NCBI RefSeq assembly: GCF_004339245.1 | Contig: NZ_SMGG01000004.1 | Location: 669,351 to 733,350 of the forward strand | Source: Seleniivibrio woodruffii | GTDB taxonomy: Bacteria > Chrysiogenota > Deferribacteres > Deferribacterales > Geovibrionaceae | DNA: 64,000 nucleotides | Direction: 5' to 3' | Part shown: positions 44,598 to 53,498 of the stretch, piece after piece | Numbering within the stretch: the stretch's first letter is position 1 | Layout of the letters: each line of letters begins with the position of its first letter | Notes under the pieces: generated by a model | The model's database searches: none | Seen by the model: only the letters and a program-made list of their open reading frames with translations | What the model was told of the DNA's origin: nothing | Made by a program: the position numbers and the translations under genes

Positions 44598-45720
44598 CGT
44601 TCTTTTCCTGGCCGTTTTTCTGTGTTTCCAGTCTGCTTACGCAAAGGATAACCTTGCGAACATAAGAAAGCAGATATCCCAGCAGAATCAGTCTGTTAAA
44701 CAGGCGGCGGAAGAGAAGAAAAAGATAGCCCAGAAGCTGGAACAGGCTCAGGAAGAGCTTGAGAAACAGCAGAGTGCGGTGCGTCAGATAAATCTGAGAT
44801 ATTCCGCAGTCAAATCCGAGCACACACGTCTTAAGGCCAAAAGCAGAAAACTGGAGAAGAAGCACGCCGAACTGGTCAAAACCATAAAGGCGGCCAACAG
44901 ATATCTGGTGTCCTCCGGCGAATACGACATGCTGGAAGCGGTCATAATGTCCGACAGCGCAAAGGATGCGGCGGCCATGAGCCAGATCGTCGGCGAGGTG
45001 AACCAGAAACTCTTCAAGTCCGTTCAAGAACTGAAGAAAACCAGCGAAGAGATAAAAGAGAACGCCTCCGAACTAGAAGCCAAAAAGAAGAAGATGGAAA
45101 GAGCTGTTGAGGAAAAACGCTCCGCCCTTTCAGAATATAAAAAGAAGAAACAGACCACCGACAAGCTCTATCAGAGTGCAGTCAAGGACGAAAAGGTTCG
45201 CAGGGAATATCTGGCGAGGCTGCTCAAGCGTGAGAAACAGCTTCAGGCTCAGCTTTCAAAAATTAAGAAGGACTTTGCAAAATCCGCCCCCGTCAGCTTT
45301 AAGGGCCTTTCCTCGGAGTTCGGCAGACAAAGGGGCAAACTGATATGGCCTGTGCACGGACACGTTATAGAAAAATTCGGCGTTAAGACAGTTGAAGGCT
45401 TTAAAGGTGTTATACTGAAAAAAGGCATCAAAATCGTCCCTTCGTCAAACAGTGTCAAAGCCGTATACGACGGAGTCGTTATCCACAGGGACAACGCATG
45501 GGGACTTGGCAACTTCCTGATCGTCGCCCATCCGTCCGGTTTCTACAGCCTTTATGCAAACATGGACGGCATAAGTGTCAGTAAAAATGAAAAAGTTAAA
45601 ACAGGACAAAATCTGGGCACAATAGATGTTGACCATGAAACGAATACACCTTATCTTTACTTTGAAATAAGAATACATGACAAAGCGGTGGACCCTCTCG
45701 AGTGGCTCGCCTCTTCTTGA
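44587..45720 (+). CDS. EnvC-like murein hydrolase activator
   Basis: A 377-residue exported protein with a signal peptide (RYSVLFLAVFLCFQSAYA), a long coiled coil (about 22-240, with LEQAQEELEKQQSAV) and a C-terminal LytM/M23 domain. The LytM zinc ligands are missing: the first site reads FKGVILKKGIKIV instead of HxGxD, and the last reads LYFEIRIHD rather than HxH. Degenerate LytM is characteristic of EnvC, which activates amidases rather than cutting itself. Its position straight after ftsEX is that of envC or its counterpart. Confidence 0.88.
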   Translation: MRYSVLFLAVFLCFQSAYAKDNLANIRKQISQQNQSVKQAAEEKKKIAQKLEQAQEELEKQQSAVRQINLRYSAVKSEHTRLKAKSRKLEKKHAELVKTIKAANRYLVSSGEYDMLEAVIMSDSAKDAAAMSQIVGEVNQKLFKSVQELKKTSEEIKENASELEAKKKKMERAVEEKRSALSEYKKKKQTTDKLYQSAVKDEKVRREYLARLLKREKQLQAQLSKIKKDFAKSAPVSFKGLSSEFGRQRGKLIWPVHGHVIEKFGVKTVEGFKGVILKKGIKIVPSSNSVKAVYDGVVIHRDNAWGLGNFLIVAHPSGFYSLYANMDGISVSKNEKVKTGQNLGTIDVDHETNTPYLYFEIRIHDKAVDPLEWLASS

Positions 45721-45738
45721 TATAGACAGGAGTTTTAA

Positions 45739-47013
45739 ATGAAATTCAAATTTCGCTTTCTTCCGCTTTTAACAGTTTTTCTCACAATAGCACTCATAAT
45801 AACGTCTGTGGCACTCTTCCGCTCTCAGAACGTTTATGCGGCAAAAGCAGACAAATACCAGAATCTCGATATATTCACTCAGGCGCTCTATCTGATAGAG
45901 AACAACTACGTTGAGCCTGTTGACGATCAGAAGATAATCTACGGAGCCATAAAGGGTATGGCGCAGGAGCTCGACCCCCACTCGGCATTCATGGATCCCA
46001 AAACACTCACCAACTTCGAAGTCGAAACTCAGGGTGAGTTCGGCGGCCTTGGAATCACCATAGGCATGAAGGACAAGATACTCACTGTCATAGCACCCCT
46101 TGAGGACACGCCCGCATTCAAAAAAGGCATCAAAGCCGGCGACCAGATAATCAAGATCGACGGCAAAAGCACAATGGACATAACCATTGACGATGCAGTG
46201 AACAAGCTGAGGGGCAAAGAGGGAACGGATGTGACCATCACCGTCTTCCGCAAAAACGTTGAAAAACCCTTCGATGTTAAGATGAAAAGAGCCATCATCA
46301 AGATAAAATCCGTCAAATACACCATGATAGACAAGAACATCGGATATATCAGACTGATACAGTTCAGCAACGATATCTCCGGTCAGCTCAAGGACGCTCT
46401 GCGTGCCGTTGATTCTCAGGGAGCAAAGGCATACATAATCGACCTGAGAAACAACCCCGGCGGTCTGCTGACAGAGGCTATCAGCGTCTCAAGCCTGTTC
46501 CTGCCCAGCAACGAGATAGTCGTTTACACAATGGACAGAGCACAGAAGAGAACCGACTACAAATCCAACGGCGGATTCAGCAAAGAGCTGACAAAGCCCA
46601 TAGTTCTGCTTGTTAACGAAGGAAGCGCATCCGCTTCCGAGATCCTCACCGGAGCACTTCAGGACTACGGCAGAGCAACTGTTGTCGGCGCAAAAACATA
46701 CGGCAAGGCTTCCGTTCAGAACGTTATCCATCTGGCTGACGGATCCGGACTCAAGCTCACCACAGCTAAATATTTCACTCCCAAAGGCCGCTCTATCCAC
46801 GGCATAGGCATTGAGCCCGACATAAAAGTTGAGGCGAAACATGAAGAACCCGTTGCTCATGACGATAAAAAAGAGAAGCCCGAAGAGGAGGAACTGGACA
46901 AAGACCTCACCACAAACTCTTCAAAAGCTGACTTTGACCTTGTTAAAGACGTTCAGCTGAAAGCGGCTCTGGATAAAATGAAGGAAATTGCAGGAAATGC
47001 AGCAAAAAAATAA
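45739..47013 (+). CDS. ctpA: C-terminal processing peptidase (S41)
   Basis: A 424-residue periplasmic serine protease with an N-terminal signal/anchor (about 8-30), a PDZ domain (about 100-175, GLGITIG) and an S41 catalytic core. The nucleophile is the second Ser of EGSASASEIL, and the lysine is in KTYGKASVQ. The acidic C-terminus (EKPEEEELDKDL) is linker-like. It sits after the EnvC-like gene with an AGGAG ribosome-binding site. CtpA proteins often control peptidoglycan hydrolases. Confidence 0.93.
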   Translation: MKFKFRFLPLLTVFLTIALIITSVALFRSQNVYAAKADKYQNLDIFTQALYLIENNYVEPVDDQKIIYGAIKGMAQELDPHSAFMDPKTLTNFEVETQGEFGGLGITIGMKDKILTVIAPLEDTPAFKKGIKAGDQIIKIDGKSTMDITIDDAVNKLRGKEGTDVTITVFRKNVEKPFDVKMKRAIIKIKSVKYTMIDKNIGYIRLIQFSNDISGQLKDALRAVDSQGAKAYIIDLRNNPGGLLTEAISVSSLFLPSNEIVVYTMDRAQKRTDYKSNGGFSKELTKPIVLLVNEGSASASEILTGALQDYGRATVVGAKTYGKASVQNVIHLADGSGLKLTTAKYFTPKGRSIHGIGIEPDIKVEAKHEEPVAHDDKKEKPEEEELDKDLTTNSSKADFDLVKDVQLKAALDKMKEIAGNAAKK

Positions 47014-48235
47014 CAACAGCATAGAACCTGAAAATAACAAAAAGAAACCGGATATAAAAAAGCTCCTCATTGTAGGAGCTTTTGCCGTGGTTGCGGCAAT
47101 TTTCGCCTCGATGGGCATACTCCACTTTCTGCTGAAAGACGATGCGCCCAAAACTGAAAAGGCGGCAACCGAGCATACGGCTCCGCTGCACACAAAAGCA
47201 CCTGACGACATAGCACAGGACGACAACCCCAACGCATCGGGGCTTGACAGGCGTGCGGTGATGGACGCCATCGCCCTTTCGCTGTTCGACAACGGGCTGG
47301 ACAACAGCAGCATAAAGGAGAGCACAGAGCAGGAAGAGAACGGCACAACAAACCTGCACTTTATAATCGATCAGGGCACTGCAAATCTGGAGAACCTGAA
47401 AAACAGCCTCTCCGAACGCATCAAAGGCATGGGAACAGAGCCTGAGGTCGGAAAATCCGTGTCGTTTGCGAGCGGCAAACTCAGCGTTGTGATAGATTTC
47501 ATCGAAAGACACGCAGAGCCCCAGAAACCTGCGGATAAAAAACCCCGTGTGGCAAGAGACTACAACGGAGTTAAGGTTGCATTCGTCATAGACGACTGCG
47601 GCTACAGCATTCCCCTTGCAGAAAAACTGGGCAAAGTGAAATACCCTATGGCAATGGCCATCATCCCCTATACTCCCCACAGCAGGGAGACTGCGGAAGT
47701 CTTCCGCAGACTGGGCAAGACCGTATTTCTCCATCAGCCCATGGAACCCAAGGCATACCCTGAAAAAGACCCCGGCAAAGGCGCAATACTGCTGAACATG
47801 CCCGAAAGCCTCGTGGCGATATCCCTCCAGAAAAACGTTGAAGACCTCGGCGGAAAGATAGACGGATTCAACAACCACATGGGCTCAGGACTCACCGAAA
47901 GCCGTGAGAAAATGAGTCAGGTCTTTGACACAATGAAGAAATATACGAACTTCTATGTGGACAGCTACACCTCCCCCAAAACCGTTGCATTCGATGAATG
48001 CCAGAAACAGGGTATGGTGTGCGCCATCAACAATAAATTCATCGACAACGAATCCGACCCCGAATACATCCGCGGAAAGATAATGGACGGCGTAAACCTT
48101 GCGAAGGCCAACGGCTCCATAATCATGATCGGTCACCTTCGTGACTCAACTGTGGAGGTTCTGGTGAAGATCCTGCCGGAGCTTGAGGCAATGGGCGTTG
48201 AAGTAGTCCCTGTTAAGGAGCTTGCGGTAAGGTGA
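46997..48235 (+). CDS. Divergent polysaccharide deacetylase family protein (YibQ-like)
   Basis: A 412-residue protein with a cytoplasmic N-terminus, one membrane helix (about 27-47), a linker and a divergent NodB-like domain. The visible metal-site motifs are VAFVIDDCGY (Asp pair), FLHQPMEP and NNHMGSGLTE. IMIGHLRDST has a late histidine. The ATG at 46997 is preferred over the TTG at 46988, with AAGGA 11 bp upstream. It overlaps ctpA by 17 bp and tsaD by 4 bp. The substrate is unknown; peptidoglycan or a cell-surface glycan is plausible in this operon. Confidence 0.85.
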   Translation: MQQKNNNSIEPENNKKKPDIKKLLIVGAFAVVAAIFASMGILHFLLKDDAPKTEKAATEHTAPLHTKAPDDIAQDDNPNASGLDRRAVMDAIALSLFDNGLDNSSIKESTEQEENGTTNLHFIIDQGTANLENLKNSLSERIKGMGTEPEVGKSVSFASGKLSVVIDFIERHAEPQKPADKKPRVARDYNGVKVAFVIDDCGYSIPLAEKLGKVKYPMAMAIIPYTPHSRETAEVFRRLGKTVFLHQPMEPKAYPEKDPGKGAILLNMPESLVAISLQKNVEDLGGKIDGFNNHMGSGLTESREKMSQVFDTMKKYTNFYVDSYTSPKTVAFDECQKQGMVCAINNKFIDNESDPEYIRGKIMDGVNLAKANGSIIMIGHLRDSTVEVLVKILPELEAMGVEVVPVKELAVR

Positions 48236-49212
48236 TAATCCTCGGCATAGAAACATCCTGCGACGAAACCTCTCTGGCGGTGTTTGACACCGAAAAAGGG
48301 GTTCTGTCCAGTTTTACCAACTCGCAGGTGGATCTGCACAATAAATTCGGCGGGGTTGTTCCCGAAGTGGCATCCAGAAACCATATTCTGAAGGTTGAGG
48401 AGCTTTTCTCCAAATGTATGGAGCAGGCAGAGCTTACCCCTCAGGATCTGGACATGATAGCCGTCACCACTGCACCGGGGCTTATCGGTGCGCTTTTTGT
48501 GGGCGTATCCTTCGGCAAGGCTCTGGGATATGCGCTCAAAATTCCCGTTATGCCCGTAAACCACCTTTCGGCGCACATTCTGGCGGCGGAGCTGGAAAAT
48601 CCGGAACTGAAACCTCCCTACACCGCTCTGATAATTTCCGGCGGACACACGCATATCTATGATGTTGACGCCGCATACAACTTTGAACTGCTGGCAAAAA
48701 CCGTTGACGATGCCGCAGGCGAATCATTCGACAAGGTCGCAAAGATGATGGAACTGGGATATCCCGGCGGTCCTCTCATCGAAAAACTGGCAGAGGGCGG
48801 CAACGAAAAGGCCGTGGCCTTCCCCATTGCCATGCGCAAAGAGAACAATTTTTCATTCAGCGGGCTAAAAACCGCCGCAATGAACAAGATAAACGACAAC
48901 ACCATATCCCGTGAGGATATAGCCGCATCCTTTCAGAGGACTGTGGCGGACACTCTTATTCTTAAAACCCTGCGTATCGCCAAAGAAACCGGCAGAAAGA
49001 ACGTTGTGGTTGCGGGCGGAGTGGCATGCAACGGATACATCCGCAAGGCATTTTCCGAACAGAAGGGATACAGCGTATATTTCCCCTCAAAAAAACTCTG
49101 CACAGACAACGGCGACATGATCGCCTTTGCCGCTCACAGATTTTTTAAACTCAGGAAATTTTCATCACTCATAGAAACAGCACATGACAGAATGCAGCAC
49201 ATCAACAAATAA
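48232..49212 (+). CDS. tsaD: tRNA N6-adenosine threonylcarbamoyltransferase
   Basis: A 326-residue ASKHA-fold protein that makes t6A37 in ANN-decoding tRNAs. ILGIETSCDETS opens the protein. The metal-binding HxxxH is in NHLSAHILAAE, followed by IISGGHTHIYD, and the C-terminal VVAGGVACNGYIRK is intact. The start is GTG at 48232 overlapping the previous stop (GTGA) with AAGGAG upstream. tsaB, tsaC and tsaE are not in the window. Confidence 0.96.
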   Translation: MIILGIETSCDETSLAVFDTEKGVLSSFTNSQVDLHNKFGGVVPEVASRNHILKVEELFSKCMEQAELTPQDLDMIAVTTAPGLIGALFVGVSFGKALGYALKIPVMPVNHLSAHILAAELENPELKPPYTALIISGGHTHIYDVDAAYNFELLAKTVDDAAGESFDKVAKMMELGYPGGPLIEKLAEGGNEKAVAFPIAMRKENNFSFSGLKTAAMNKINDNTISREDIAASFQRTVADTLILKTLRIAKETGRKNVVVAGGVACNGYIRKAFSEQKGYSVYFPSKKLCTDNGDMIAFAAHRFFKLRKFSSLIETAHDRMQHINK

Positions 49213-50188
49213 CTACCTTGAACTTCTGAAAACCAGACCGATGATAGGCGCACCGCTGGCGGGCGTTTCAACCCCCGCTTTCAGACGCATTGTCCGTCTG
49301 TTCTTCGACGGTCTGCTCTTCACAGAGATGGTCAGCGTTGAAGGGCTCATCCGTAAAGGATCGGGCACAATGGTCTTTCTGCGCACCAACGAAAACGATA
49401 TGCCGCTGGGCGTTCAGCTGTTCGGAAGCAAAAGCGAAAGCTACGGTGACGCTGTTAAGGTTGTGCTTGAAACCATGGCTCCAGCCGTCATCGACATAAA
49501 CATGGGATGTCCGGTTAAAAAGGTGATAAAAACCTGGTCCGGCGCCGCTATGATGAAGGATGAAGAGAACATAGCAAAGGTTGTCCGTGCGGCAAAATCC
49601 GCATGCGGCAGTGTGCCTCTTTCCATAAAGATTCGTCTGGGTTGGGACGCAAACTCGGTCAACTACAACGAAGTGATAAAGATAGCCTATGAAGAGGGGG
49701 CGGACGCTGTCACCCTCCACGGGCGCACAAAGGCGGAGATGTTCGGCGGACAGGTGCACTATGACCTTATCGCCGATGCGAAATCCAGAGCGAAACTGCC
49801 GGTAATAGGCAACGGCGACATTGTATGCTGTGAGACCCACAAAAGGATGCTTGAAACGGGCGTTGACGGAGTAATGATAGGCAGGGGAATGATGAAGCAG
49901 CCGTGGATATTTCAGGCCATTAATGACGGAAAGGCTACGGACGGATATCTGACTCTGCCCAGACTGAAAGACGTTATCACCCGCATAATCGAACTGGAGC
50001 AGGAGAACGCCAGAGGCAGCCGCTATATTGACGCTTCAAAGAAATATATAGTCTGGATGCTGAAAGGACTGCCCGGTGCGGCAGCCCTCAGAAGCAGCGT
50101 ATATGAATGCACCGACAGGGCACAGCTTGATGACCTGCTGGAGCGTTTTTTCCTCAGTATATCAGATACTCAGACAGATCGGAGTTGA
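49184..50188 (+). CDS. tRNA-dihydrouridine synthase
   Basis: A 334-residue FMN-dependent enzyme reducing uridines in tRNA. MIGAPLAGVSTPAFRRIVR opens the TIM barrel. INMGCPVKKVIKTWSGAAM has the catalytic Cys region, VTLHGRTKAEMF the FMN-contact region, and VIGNGDI and MIGRGMMKQPWIF close the core. It resembles DusB. The ATG at 49184 overlaps tsaD by 29 bp, and the 3' end overlaps the convergent ATP-grasp gene by 35 bp. A later start would shorten the overlap with tsaD. Confidence 0.9.
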   Translation: MTECSTSTNNYLELLKTRPMIGAPLAGVSTPAFRRIVRLFFDGLLFTEMVSVEGLIRKGSGTMVFLRTNENDMPLGVQLFGSKSESYGDAVKVVLETMAPAVIDINMGCPVKKVIKTWSGAAMMKDEENIAKVVRAAKSACGSVPLSIKIRLGWDANSVNYNEVIKIAYEEGADAVTLHGRTKAEMFGGQVHYDLIADAKSRAKLPVIGNGDIVCCETHKRMLETGVDGVMIGRGMMKQPWIFQAINDGKATDGYLTLPRLKDVITRIIELEQENARGSRYIDASKKYIVWMLKGLPGAAALRSSVYECTDRAQLDDLLERFFLSISDTQTDRS

Positions 50189-51311
50189 GTATCGCCTTTA
50201 GCTCAGGCGCATCCTCGCTGTCTGTTTCGGCGAACACAAAGCTGAAAACGTTATAGCTTCTGAAATCCGACTCACGCAGTTCCAGAACTTTCGTAAAGCT
50301 GTTTCTCAGCTTTTCATAATCAAATCCCACAAGTTTGCCGTCGTCTATCTTCGCACTCTTTTCAACAACCACCATTGCGTATACCTTGTCGCCGCATCTT
50401 GATTCTATCTCGTCCCAATCGGGCACACTGCTTCCGGCAAAGTATTCGTAGGTGTTCAGCCCGTATGCAAAAAAACCGATATCAGTGCAGCACCAGCCGG
50501 CAAAACGCAGGGGGTTAAGTTCCACGGGGACAACACGTCCTTTGTCGTCTATCCGCACCTCGATATGGAACGGAAAATCCTTAACAACTGCCAGTCTGCC
50601 GAGGGAAACGAGAAATTTGTGCACCTGCTCGGAAATCTCCCTGACTATCTTAACCGATGTGACGTAAACTCTGTCGGAAACGTCCTCCGAGCCTGCGAAA
50701 AAGTGTTTGAGAACATTCAGGATAACGGGTTCGCCGTCGGAGTTGTAATATCCGTCTATAGCATATTCCGTGCCCTCGATAACCTCTTCTATGATGAAGC
50801 TGTGGGCGTTCAGAACGTCGTCGGGATAATAGTCACGCACCTTAAGGGTCTCTTCGATTATCTGCGGACGGATGCGCTTCCATGCGGTCTCGTCCTCGAC
50901 ATAATATACACCGAGGCTGAAAAAGCCCACTGCGGGCTTTATAACGAACGGAAACCGCAGATCCTTTGACCGCAGGGTCTCGATCTCGTTGAAAAGCACC
51001 TCACGGTAGAAGAAATCGGGGAACATTCCGCTTAAAAGATCACGGAATTTTACCTTGTTCTTAAACAGGTCGACCTTTTCAACTATATCCGAGAACATCA
51101 GGTTCTCGTTTATCCATGCAACGGCGTTCTCAGAGTTGGTATAGACCACAGGCCTGCTGCGAAACCTGTCCGCAAACCTTTCGGAGCTGAGCAGGTTTCC
51201 GCTGTCGCCCAGAAGCTCCCTTGCGGTGTCGTTATCCAGAACCGGATAATTGTTCCGTTTAACAGTATCCAGAAGAACCTTTGAAACAAAGGGTTTATCG
51301 AGTATGAACAT
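50154..51311 (-). CDS. ATP-grasp domain protein of unknown specificity
   Basis: A 385-residue protein with an ATP-grasp core: RFPFVIKPAVGFFSLGVYYV for ATP binding, SFIIEEVIEGTEYAIDGYY as the hinge, and FHIEVRIDDKGRVVPVELNPLRFAG with E and N metal ligands. ATP-grasp enzymes ligate carboxylates to amines or thiols through acyl phosphates. There is no signal for the substrates. It starts in the last base of the Tex gene. Its 3' end overlaps the dus gene by 35 bp. Confidence 0.75.
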   Translation of the reverse strand: MFILDKPFVSKVLLDTVKRNNYPVLDNDTARELLGDSGNLLSSERFADRFRSRPVVYTNSENAVAWINENLMFSDIVEKVDLFKNKVKFRDLLSGMFPDFFYREVLFNEIETLRSKDLRFPFVIKPAVGFFSLGVYYVEDETAWKRIRPQIIEETLKVRDYYPDDVLNAHSFIIEEVIEGTEYAIDGYYNSDGEPVILNVLKHFFAGSEDVSDRVYVTSVKIVREISEQVHKFLVSLGRLAVVKDFPFHIEVRIDDKGRVVPVELNPLRFAGWCCTDIGFFAYGLNTYEYFAGSSVPDWDEIESRCGDKVYAMVVVEKSAKIDDGKLVGFDYEKLRNSFTKVLELRESDFRSYNVFSFVFAETDSEDAPELKAILNSDLSEYLIY

Positions 51312-53431
51312 TATATCCTCATAGAAAGGGACAGCCTGCCCCTCTCCTTGTCTATGCTTAAAACTTTCGTTTTCACTATCTGACCGACCTTTACAACCTC
51401 GGAAGGCACCTTGACGAACTTATCCGCAAGCTGAGAGATGTGCACCAGTCCGTCGTTCTTAAGACCAACATCCACAAATGCGCCGAAATCCACAACGTTG
51501 CTTATCTTTCCGGTGAGGATATCGCCCACGTTCAGCTCGTTTATGCTGATAACGCCCGCTTTGAAGATAACAGGGTCAACGTCGTCCCTGATGTCTCTGT
51601 CGGGCTTCTCAAGGTTCTCTATGATGTCTTTGATGGTATATTCGCCCAGTCCGAGCTTTGAACCCAGTGCGGAGGTGTCCTTGCCTTTAACTGCCAGTTT
51701 CACCATTTCGCATTTGTCCACGCTCAGGTTCATTGCGTTCAGGAATGAGTAAACGGCATCGTAGCTTTCGGGGTGTATGAACATGCTGTCCAGCTTCTCC
51801 TCACCGCCGTATACCTTAAGGAATCCCGCCGCCTGACGGAAGGTCTGCTCGCCTATTCCGTCCACCTTCATAAGCTCTTTTCTGGAAGTGAAACGTCCCA
51901 CCCGCTCACGGAACTTGACTATCTTCTCCGCCAGCGATGAGCTGAGACCTGAAACGTATGACAGAAGCGATGCGCTGGCTGTGTTCAGGTCAACACCGAC
52001 GTTGTTTACCACGTCTTCGACAACGTCTGTCAGGGTCTTGTCGAGCTTCTTGCCCTGAACGTCATGCTGATACATGCCCACGCCTATGGCCTGAGGCTCT
52101 ATCTTAACCAGCTCCGCCAGGGGATCGATGACCCTTCTGGCGATGGAGATTGCTCCCCTGATGGAAACGTCCAGTTCGGGAAACTCTTTTTTTGCAACAT
52201 CCCCTGCGGAGTAGACGCTTGCGCCCGCCTCGCTGACGATGGTGTATCTTATGTTCAGGCTGTCGGACTTGATTACCGAGGCGATGAACTCCTCGGTCTC
52301 ACGGCTGGCCGTTCCGTTGCCTATGGCGACGGCATCCACTCCGTAATCTTTGACAGCTTTCAGGAAAATCCTGCGTGCGCCCTCAACGTCCTCCTGAGGC
52401 TTGGTGGGATACATCACACCATAGCCCAGAAGCATTCCGGTTGAATCCACAACGGCATACTTGCATCCCGTACGGAACGCAGGGTCGACACCCATGATTG
52501 TCTTGTTTTTAACAGTAGGGGTAAGCAGCAGGTTTTTCAGGTTGTCCGCAAACACCTCAATGGCCTTAAGCTCCCCTTTCTCTTTCAGCTCACCCCTGAA
52601 CTCAAGCTCAAGGGAAAGCTCTATCATCTTTTTAAACGCCTGACGGACGCATTTAACGGTTATGTCGTTCTTTGCAACGCCCTTTCCGGCTGAAACCTTC
52701 TGAATTGCGTTAAGGCACATCTCCTCATCAATAATGAGCTTCAGTTTCAGAATCTTCTCACGCTCGCCCCTGAACATTGCGAGCACCCTGTGGGGCGGAA
52801 TCTCTGAAAGTTTCTGGGAGAACTGATAATAGTCCTCATAGGGGTTGCGCTCTTTGCTCTCGGTCTTCTGGGATGATTCCAGAACACCGTAGAGGGTGTA
52901 AAGCTCACGGACACGGTTTTTCACGTCAACATCGTGGCCGATGTCCTCAATAATGATGTCCGAAGCCATGCTGACAGCAGTCTGAGGGTCTGCCACAGCT
53001 TCGTTGATATATTTTGCGGCCTCTTCGTCGAGACCGGACAGGTTTTCGTTTGATCTGATATAGACTGCCAGAGGCTCAAGCCCCGCCTCACGGGCGATGT
53101 CGGCCTTGGTCTTCTTTTTGGATTTGTAGGGTTCGTAGAGGTCTTCAACCTCTTTCAGAGTCTCAGCCGCAAGAATGCGCTTTTTAAGCTCATCCGTCAG
53201 CTTACCCCGCTCGTCAATGGCGGCGATGACCTCGGCCTTGCGCTTCTCAAGGTTCTCAAGATACTCGTATCTCTCTATGATATTGCGGATATCCTCCGCA
53301 TCCATACTGCCTGTCATTTCCTTGCGGTATCTGGCGATGAAGGGAACTGTGTTGCCCTCAAGAAAAAGGTCGATAACGCTGTCGATGTGGTTCTTTCTGA
53401 ATTGAAATTCCTGATAGAGTCTGTCTCTCAT
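51311..53431 (-). CDS. tex: Tex family RNA-binding protein
   Basis: A 706-residue protein with the full Tex layout. The N-terminal helical region contains FIARYRKEMTGSMD and LYEPYKSKKKTKA. A YqgF-like domain (about residues 325-450) has IMGVDPAFRTGCKYAVVD. Helix-hairpin-helix repeats contain NTASASLLSYVSGL and KVDGIGEQTFRQAAGFL. An S1 domain (about 635-706) has LTGKISNVVDFGAFVDVGL. Tex binds nucleic acids and affects transcription and translation. The length is typical (700-780). Confidence 0.95.
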   Translation of the reverse strand: MRDRLYQEFQFRKNHIDSVIDLFLEGNTVPFIARYRKEMTGSMDAEDIRNIIERYEYLENLEKRKAEVIAAIDERGKLTDELKKRILAAETLKEVEDLYEPYKSKKKTKADIAREAGLEPLAVYIRSNENLSGLDEEAAKYINEAVADPQTAVSMASDIIIEDIGHDVDVKNRVRELYTLYGVLESSQKTESKERNPYEDYYQFSQKLSEIPPHRVLAMFRGEREKILKLKLIIDEEMCLNAIQKVSAGKGVAKNDITVKCVRQAFKKMIELSLELEFRGELKEKGELKAIEVFADNLKNLLLTPTVKNKTIMGVDPAFRTGCKYAVVDSTGMLLGYGVMYPTKPQEDVEGARRIFLKAVKDYGVDAVAIGNGTASRETEEFIASVIKSDSLNIRYTIVSEAGASVYSAGDVAKKEFPELDVSIRGAISIARRVIDPLAELVKIEPQAIGVGMYQHDVQGKKLDKTLTDVVEDVVNNVGVDLNTASASLLSYVSGLSSSLAEKIVKFRERVGRFTSRKELMKVDGIGEQTFRQAAGFLKVYGGEEKLDSMFIHPESYDAVYSFLNAMNLSVDKCEMVKLAVKGKDTSALGSKLGLGEYTIKDIIENLEKPDRDIRDDVDPVIFKAGVISINELNVGDILTGKISNVVDFGAFVDVGLKNDGLVHISQLADKFVKVPSEVVKVGQIVKTKVLSIDKERGRLSLSMRI

Positions 53432-53498
53432 TTGTCACCCGAAAATATAATTCGCAACGGGATATATTACAGAATTAATCATGAGCGGACAAGAGTTT

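Noticed and set aside
46943..47878. Open frame of 311 codons antisense to ctpA and the deacetylase gene
   Set aside because: It is a shadow of two clearly conserved proteins.
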